From contig NZ_KB889840.1 of NCBI RefSeq assembly GCF_000372805.1, positions 4,055-68,054 of the forward strand: a stretch of DNA of 64,000 nt. Direction: 5' to 3'. Shown piece by piece: positions 59,535 to 64,000 of this stretch (position 1 is the first letter of the stretch; the number at the start of each line of letters is the position of its first letter). The notes beneath the pieces are model-generated. The model worked only from the letters and a program-made list of their open reading frames with translations, searched no databases and was not told the DNA's origin. Both the position numbers and the translations under genes were made by a program. This DNA is from Marinobacter gelidimuriae (lineage in GTDB: Bacteria > Pseudomonadota > Gammaproteobacteria > Pseudomonadales > Oleiphilaceae).

Positions 59535-59674
59535 AGCGTCCCTTTCTGGCGGCGTCTGGCGAGCTACGTTCGGTTTTTAGACGCGAACAGGGAGCTCTAA
59601 TTGCCCCCTAGGCAACCAGAGACGCAATCAACGAATTCGATTATTAAGACCATAGTTCAAGGTCGGAGGCAAGT

Positions 59675-59911
59675 ATGTCCAGAGTTTGTCAAGTTACCGG
59701 TAAGCGTCCGGTTGCTGGTAACAACGTATCCCACGCGATGAATCACACTCGTCGTCGTTTTCTGCCGAATCTGCAGAGCCATCGCTTTTGGGTTGAAACC
59801 GAGAAGCGCTTCGTGAAGCTGCGCGTATCCACCAAGGGTATGCGCATCATCGACAAAAAAGGTATTGACATCGTACTGGCCGATCTTCGTGCCCGTGGCG
59901 AGAAATTTTAA
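59675..59911 (+). CDS. rpmB: 50S ribosomal protein L28
   Basis: 78 residues with the L28 start [21 protein letters not shown] and basic core ([19 protein letters not shown]). Structural protein of the large ribosomal subunit. Followed after 11 bp by rpmG. GGAGG lies before the ATG. Confidence 0.98.
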   Translation: MSRVCQVTGKRPVAGNNVSHAMNHTRRRFLPNLQSHRFWVETEKRFVKLRVSTKGMRIIDKKGIDIVLADLRARGEKF

Positions 59912-59922
59912 GGAGCCATATT

Positions 59923-60078
59923 ATGCGCGAAAAAATCAAGCTGGTTTCATCAGCAGGCACGGGTCACTTTTACACCACCATGAAGAACAAACGCAACACG
60001 CCGGAGAAAATCCAGCTGAGCAAGTTCGACCCGGTTGTACGTAAGCACGTGACCTACAAGGAAGCCAAGATCAAGTAA
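59923..60078 (+). CDS. rpmG: 50S ribosomal protein L33
   Basis: 51 residues ([19 protein letters not shown] ... [18 protein letters not shown]). It lacks the CxxC zinc pairs of some L33 forms, so it is the cysteine-free type. AAGGAG lies 9 nt before the ATG. Co-transcribed with rpmB. Confidence 0.98.
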   Translation: MREKIKLVSSAGTGHFYTTMKNKRNTPEKIQLSKFDPVVRKHVTYKEAKIK

Positions 60079-60165
60079 TTGATCCGGCAACCATAAAAAA
60101 CCCGACCGGCGAGTCAAGCCACTCGCCTTATGGGTGGCTGAGGGTTTGCGCCAAGTGGTGCTAGT

Positions 60166-60197
60166 AAAAAGCCAGCGATTGAATCGCTGGCTTTTTT
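60166..60197 (+). terminator. Terminator after rpmG
   Basis: AAAAAGCCAGCG pairs with CGCTGGCTTTTT around a short loop and is followed by more T. It lies about 90 bp past the rpmG stop. A strong intrinsic terminator. Confidence 0.9.
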
Positions 60198-60354
60198 ATT
60201 GCCCCTAAAAACTCAACTACTTTGCTTGAAGACCAGCTGCATAGCAGCGGAGCAGCCCAGGGTACCCGGGCATTTTTACAGAAGCAGGCGGGCGAGCGCG
60301 GGCTGCTCTACCGGGTACCCAAGGCTATGCTGAAAGCCCATTAAAGCGCGGCAA

Positions 60355-60564
60355 TCAGTGAAGCAGGCTGCCGCGATTGCGCTCTGAAATCTGAGTGTTC
60401 AGTGTCCAAAAATCGTACAGAACACCCACCAGAAATAGACCAAATGTAAAGAACCAGATGGTGCCGGTAATCGGCTTGCCGTAATAAAAACGGTGCGCGC
60501 CCAGAAAGCCAAAAATCCAGAGCAGATAGCCAAAAAACTTACTGTGTGTATCCGGTCTTTGCAT
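60355..60564 (-). CDS. TM2-domain membrane protein
   Basis: 69 residues with the TM2 pattern: FGYLLWIFGFLGAHRFYYGK, then TGTIWFFTFGLFLVGVLYDFW, two membrane helices around a short loop. Function is not known; TM2 proteins are small inner-membrane proteins. It stands alone on the minus strand between rpmG and aroQ. Confidence 0.85.
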   Translation of the reverse strand: MQRPDTHSKFFGYLLWIFGFLGAHRFYYGKPITGTIWFFTFGLFLVGVLYDFWTLNTQISERNRGSLLH

Positions 60565-61034
60565 AGTGTTCTCGATAGTGCTTTAGACAGCGCTCTAGCT
60601 CTGCCCTTTACCCATAAGCAACAGCCGAGCGCGCAGCGAAAAACTATCTCGCTGATGATTCAGGCTGGCTGACTGCCGACTCATCCGGGTTTGTGCCTTG
60701 GTCATAAATGAACTGCTCCGGGAGTTTGGCGTTGCGTGCGGCGCTAACAAATGGCGAACCTACCTTATCATAGTCGCTATAACGCCGATTATTGTAGTAA
60801 GCGTACGCCAAATCCGCCAATGGGTTGCTCTATATGGAACCAACGTCTTATGGACGCTATTGCAGAGCTATCTGACAATAAATAGAGGTATCAGAACAGC
60901 TGGGCCTGCGTTAGGTCACATGAAGACTCCTGATCACCATCCAAATTAATCAAAAAGTATTGATATGAGCAGCATAAGTGCGCACCATGGGCATATTGTG
61001 TCGCTAAATTTGGCAATTCTGTAAAACAAAGGTA
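60565..61034. other. Gene-poor gap before aroQ
   Basis: About 470 bp without a clearly intact gene. It holds the relic described at 60644-60826 on the minus strand and presumably the aroQ-accB-accC promoter near its right end. An 83-residue plus-strand frame at 60698-60949 overlaps the relic and looks like its shadow. Confidence 0.5.
60644..60826 (-). pseudogene. Relic of an unidentified protein's C-terminus
   Basis: On the minus strand 60 codons read NPLADLAYAYYNNRRYSDYD, then SPFVSAARNAKLPEQFIYDQ and end at TAG (60644-60646). The composition looks like real protein, but a stop codon lies just upstream and there is no start. It may be the tail of a deleted gene. Family not recognised. Confidence 0.4.
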
Positions 61035-61043
61035 TTGGTTTTT

Positions 61044-61481
61044 ATGGCAAGTATTCTCGTGCTTCACGGGCCAAATCTGAACATGCTGGGCACCCGCGAA
61101 CCTGAGGTATATGGCTACGAAACCCTCGCAGACATTAATCAGCGCCTGCAGAACAGCGCTGCAGCCGCGGGCCATCATCTGCTTCACCTGCAATCAAACG
61201 CCGAATACGAATTGATTGAACGCATTCACGCCGCCAAAACGGAAGGTGTGGACTATATTCTGCTTAATCCGGCGGCTTTTACCCACACCAGCGTCGCCTT
61301 GCGTGACGCGCTGTTGGCGGTTGCCATACCGTTTATTGAGGTGCACCTGTCCAATGTGCATCAGCGGGAAGCATTTCGGCACCACTCCTATTTCTCGGAT
61401 ATCGCCAAAGGCGTTATCTGCGGCCTCGGCAGCCAGGGCTATGATCTGGCGCTTCAGGCTGCACTCAAACAAACGCATTAA
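61044..61481 (+). CDS. aroQ: 3-dehydroquinate dehydratase, type II
   Basis: 145 residues from the ATG at 61044; a TTG three codons earlier is less likely. Motifs: [20 protein letters not shown] with the catalytic arginine and tyrosine, [14 protein letters not shown] [36 protein letters not shown]. It dehydrates 3-dehydroquinate in the shikimate pathway. Next to accB-accC, a common order in gammaproteobacteria. Confidence 0.96.
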   Translation: MASILVLHGPNLNMLGTREPEVYGYETLADINQRLQNSAAAAGHHLLHLQSNAEYELIERIHAAKTEGVDYILLNPAAFTHTSVALRDALLAVAIPFIEVHLSNVHQREAFRHHSYFSDIAKGVICGLGSQGYDLALQAALKQTH

Positions 61482-61497
61482 CGAGGCTGAAGAAATC

Positions 61498-61962
61498 ATG
61501 GATATTCGCAAAATCAAGAAACTGATAGAACTGCTTGACGAGTCCGACGTCGAAGAACTGGAAATTCACGAGGGCGATGATTCCGTGCGTATCTCGCGCC
61601 GCCGTGAGCAGCCAGCCGGCACGCATTACGTCAGCCACATGGCACCGCAGCATGCAGCGCCTATGTACGCGCAAGCACCGGAAACCCCGGGCCCGGTTAG
61701 CCATGAAGAAAAGCCTGCAGCGCCCAAGGGCCACACCGTTAAATCACCCATGGTGGGCACCTACTACAGTGCGCCATCGCCTACCGCGCCGGAGTTCATC
61801 GCCGTAGGCCAGTCAATCAAAGCCGGTGATGTTATCTGTATCGTGGAAGCGATGAAGATGATGAACCAGATTGAAGCTGACAAGAGTGGCACCGTCGTCG
61901 AAGTGCTGGTCGAAAACGGCCAGCCGGTCGAGTTTGACCAGCCTCTGGTCGTCATTTCCTGA
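61498..61962 (+). CDS. accB: Biotin carboxyl carrier protein of acetyl-CoA carboxylase
   Basis: 154 residues from [20 protein letters not shown] (ATG at 61498). A variable linker rich in proline and alanine is followed by the biotinyl domain with the EAMKMM biotinylation site near 121. It carries carboxybiotin between AccC and AccAD in the first step of fatty-acid synthesis. The longer open frame that begins at 61216 is only an extension into aroQ. Confidence 0.97.
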   Translation: MDIRKIKKLIELLDESDVEELEIHEGDDSVRISRRREQPAGTHYVSHMAPQHAAPMYAQAPETPGPVSHEEKPAAPKGHTVKSPMVGTYYSAPSPTAPEFIAVGQSIKAGDVICIVEAMKMMNQIEADKSGTVVEVLVENGQPVEFDQPLVVIS

Positions 61963-61980
61963 ACCCGGTGAATGTGAGCC

Positions 61981-63327
61981 ATGGCCATGTTAGAAAAAGT
62001 ATTGATCGCAAACCGCGGTGAAATCGCCCTGCGAATTTTGCGCGCCTGTAAAGAATTAGGTATCAAAACCGTCGCCGTGCACTCTCAGATCGACCGCGAC
62101 CTGATGCACGTGCGTTTAGCCGATGAAACCGTCTGTATCGGCCCCAACAGCCCGACCGACAGCTACCTGAATATCCCTGCCATTATCAGCGCGGCGGAAG
62201 TAACCGACTCGGTGGGCATCCACCCCGGTTACGGCTTTCTAGCGGAAAACGCTGACTTTGCCGAGCAGGTCGAAAAAAGCGGGTTCCGCTTTATCGGCCC
62301 CAGAGCCGAGACTATCCGGCTGATGGGCAACAAAGTGTCTGCCATCAACGCCATGATCAGTGCCGGTGTACCCACCGTTCCGGGCTCTAACGGCCCGCTG
62401 ACCGAAGACGACGACCTGACTCTCAAAGTCGCTAAAAAAATTGGCTACCCGGTGATTATCAAAGCCGCATCGGGCGGCGGCGGTCGCGGTATGCAGGTGG
62501 TGCACTCAGAAGCGGCATTGCTCAAGGCCGTACAAATTACCCAGACCGAAGCTCGCAGCGCGTTTGGCGACCCCACCGTGTATCTTGAAAAATTCCTTGA
62601 GCGCCCGCGTCATGTGGAAGTTCAGGTACTGGCCGACATGCACGGCAACTGCATCCACCTGGGCGACCGCGACTGCTCGTTCCAGCGCCGTCACCAGAAA
62701 GTGCTGGAAGAAGCGCCGGCGCCGGGTATTAACCCCGAAGCTCGGGAAAAAACCCTGAAAGCCTGTGTTGATGCCTGTAAGGAAATTGGCTATGTAGGTG
62801 CCGGCACCTTCGAATTTCTGTATCAGGACGGCGGTTTCTATTTCATCGAAATGAACACCCGCGTGCAGGTTGAGCACCCGGTATCGGAAATGGTGACGGG
62901 CGTGGATATCGTGCGCGAACAACTGCGTATCGCCAGCGGCCTGCCGTTGCAGTTCACGCAGGACGACATCAAGATTACCGGGCACGCCATCGAGTGCCGG
63001 ATCAACGCAGAAGACCCCCAAACTTTTGTGCCCAGCCCCGGTAAAGTGAAGCACTTTCACGCTCCCGGCGGTAACGGTGTGCGGGTAGATTCGCACCTTT
63101 ACAGTGGTTACACCGTACCGCCCTACTACGATTCGCTGATCGCCAAACTGATCACCTGGGGTGACGACCGCGAAATAGCGCGCCGGCGCATGAAAAACGC
63201 CCTCGACGAGATGGTGGTTGAAGGCATTAAAACCAATCAGCCGCTGCACCGCAGATTGGTGCGCGATGGCGGCTTTAAACAGGTAGACTTCACCATTCAT
63301 TACCTTGAAAAACTGATTCGGGACTGA
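61981..63327 (+). CDS. accC: Biotin carboxylase subunit of acetyl-CoA carboxylase
   Basis: 448 residues with ATP-grasp motifs: [20 protein letters not shown], the glycine-rich loop [31 protein letters not shown] and [18 protein letters not shown]. It carboxylates the biotin on AccB using bicarbonate and ATP. Starts 18 bp after accB. Full length. Confidence 0.98.
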   Translation: MAMLEKVLIANRGEIALRILRACKELGIKTVAVHSQIDRDLMHVRLADETVCIGPNSPTDSYLNIPAIISAAEVTDSVGIHPGYGFLAENADFAEQVEKSGFRFIGPRAETIRLMGNKVSAINAMISAGVPTVPGSNGPLTEDDDLTLKVAKKIGYPVIIKAASGGGGRGMQVVHSEAALLKAVQITQTEARSAFGDPTVYLEKFLERPRHVEVQVLADMHGNCIHLGDRDCSFQRRHQKVLEEAPAPGINPEAREKTLKACVDACKEIGYVGAGTFEFLYQDGGFYFIEMNTRVQVEHPVSEMVTGVDIVREQLRIASGLPLQFTQDDIKITGHAIECRINAEDPQTFVPSPGKVKHFHAPGGNGVRVDSHLYSGYTVPPYYDSLIAKLITWGDDREIARRRMKNALDEMVVEGIKTNQPLHRRLVRDGGFKQVDFTIHYLEKLIRD

Positions 63328-63355
63328 GTCCTGCGTCGACAATGCGGGAAGCACC

Positions 63356-64000
63356 ATGCCCTGGATACAATTAAAGATTCCGGCCGACCCGGACAGCGCC
63401 GATCAACTCGAAGATGTGTTGATGGAAATGGGTGCCGATGCGGTGTCGATGGAAGACGCCGCTGACCAGCCTCTGTACGAGCCGGACCATGGCACCACAC
63501 CTTTGTGGAGCCAAACCACCGTAACCGGGCTGTTTCAGTCTACTTACGATATTACCGAGTTGTGTTCCAACATCCGCGACGCCTGGCACCAGCAAACCCA
63601 GCAGAGCCTGGCGGACATAGACGTAACGCTGGTTGAAGATAAAGACTGGGCGCGGGCCTGGATGGACGACTTCCACCCGCTGCGCTTTGGCGAACGTTTG
63701 TGGATAGTACCCAGCTGGCACGACGCGCCTGACCCAGACGCAGCCAATTTGCTGCTGGACCCAGGTCTGGCGTTTGGTACCGGCACCCACGACACGACGG
63801 CTCTGTGCCTGCAGTGGCTAGACGGCGCTGATGTAAAGGGCAAACAGGTGATCGATTATGGCTGTGGCTCCGGCATTTTAGGCCTGGCCGCACTGTTGCT
63901 GGGCGCTGACCATGTGATGGGAGTCGACACCGACCCACAGGCGTTGGAAGCCAGCCGTGAAAACGCCCGCCGCAACGACGTAGACGAAAGCATGCTGTCT
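63356..64000 (+). CDS. prmA: Ribosomal protein L11 methyltransferase, cut by the window edge
   Basis: The first 215 residues are present, starting MPWIQLKIPADPDSADQLED. The SAM-binding part shows DPGLAFGTGTHDTT and VIDYGCGSGILGLAALLLGA, matching PrmA. It methylates L11. Gene order accB-accC-prmA is typical. The frame is open to the right edge. Confidence 0.95.
   Translation, partial: MPWIQLKIPADPDSADQLEDVLMEMGADAVSMEDAADQPLYEPDHGTTPLWSQTTVTGLFQSTYDITELCSNIRDAWHQQTQQSLADIDVTLVEDKDWARAWMDDFHPLRFGERLWIVPSWHDAPDPDAANLLLDPGLAFGTGTHDTTALCLQWLDGADVKGKQVIDYGCGSGILGLAALLLGADHVMGVDTDPQALEASRENARRNDVDESMLS

Noticed and set aside
60698..60949. 83-residue plus-strand frame in the gap before aroQ
   Set aside because: No ribosome site or family features. 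It overlaps a better protein-like stretch on the minus strand and seems to be its shadow.
62506..63357. 283-residue minus-strand frame opposite accC
   Set aside because: A shadow frame of a highly conserved gene on the other strand.

Overview
The window looks like a chromosome segment of a gammaproteobacterium close to Marinobacter or Pseudomonas. The basis is gene order I know from that group: pstSCAB-phoU, argB-algC-dut-coaBC-radC-rpmB-rpmG, aroQ-accB-accC-prmA, and the long membrane-anchored form of AlgC. No rRNA, tRNA or insertion sequence was recognised. The genus is an inference from synteny; no database was searched.

Layout. (1) 1-8.5 kb: a type I-C CRISPR-Cas locus, all on the minus strand (cas3-cas5-cas8c-cas7-cas4-cas1-cas2, then leader and array). 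The array runs off the left edge. A toxin-antitoxin pair sits between cas7 and cas4; its DUF4258-type toxin gene is broken and its zinc-finger antitoxin gene is intact. (2) 8.8-14.5 kb: the high-affinity phosphate operon pstS-C-A-B-phoU behind a clear Pho box. (3) 14.6-29.1 kb: housekeeping and accessory genes (yciA, uppP, an XRE-ImmA/IrrE protein with a possible toxin relic, uvrD, a succinate-semialdehyde dehydrogenase, an acetylpolyamine amidohydrolase-like enzyme, ppnN, a small cytochrome c, tmcA, a second UvrD-like helicase). (4) 29.2-51.1 kb: a gas-vesicle gene cluster of about 22 kb, all on the minus strand. (5) 51.2-64 kb: arginine, exopolysaccharide, nucleotide, CoA and fatty-acid genes (argA, truncated argE, argB, algC, dut, coaBC, radC, rpmB, rpmG, aroQ, accB, accC, prmA).

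The gas-vesicle cluster is the most interesting region. In transcription order it holds: an NtrC-type sigma54 activator; a 207-residue protein of unknown function; gvpA1 with a short gvpC; a second GvpC-like protein; a cysteine-rich DnaJ-zinc-finger-like protein; gvpN; two small proteins; a second DnaJ-zinc-finger-like protein; a GvpO-like protein; gvpF; gvpG; a double ArsA/Get3-like ATPase; a second gvpA with a long repeat-bearing gvpC; a small helical protein; a third gvpA-family gene; gvpK; gvpJ; gvpH (Hsp20); a Cdc48-like double AAA+ ATPase; a second gvpF/L; a gvpF fused to a J domain; a dedicated Hsp70; and a sensor kinase with a receiver-only regulator. Both gvpA copies have a sigma54 -24/-12 promoter followed by a predicted mRNA-5'-end hairpin. 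This fits the NtrC-type activator at the head of the cluster.

The parts of an Hsp70/Hsp40 machine (J domain, CxxCxGxG zinc modules, Hsp70) are present but spread over separate gas-vesicle proteins, next to Hsp20, Cdc48 and Get3-like ATPases. I read this as a dedicated chaperone network for the very hydrophobic GvpA shell protein. That reading is inference from domains and neighbourhood. The cluster also shows active remodelling: a duplicated gvpA-gvpC module between direct repeats of about 235 bp, a chimeric pseudogene with a 10-bp microhomology junction, and a gvpF relic feeding the kinase leader.
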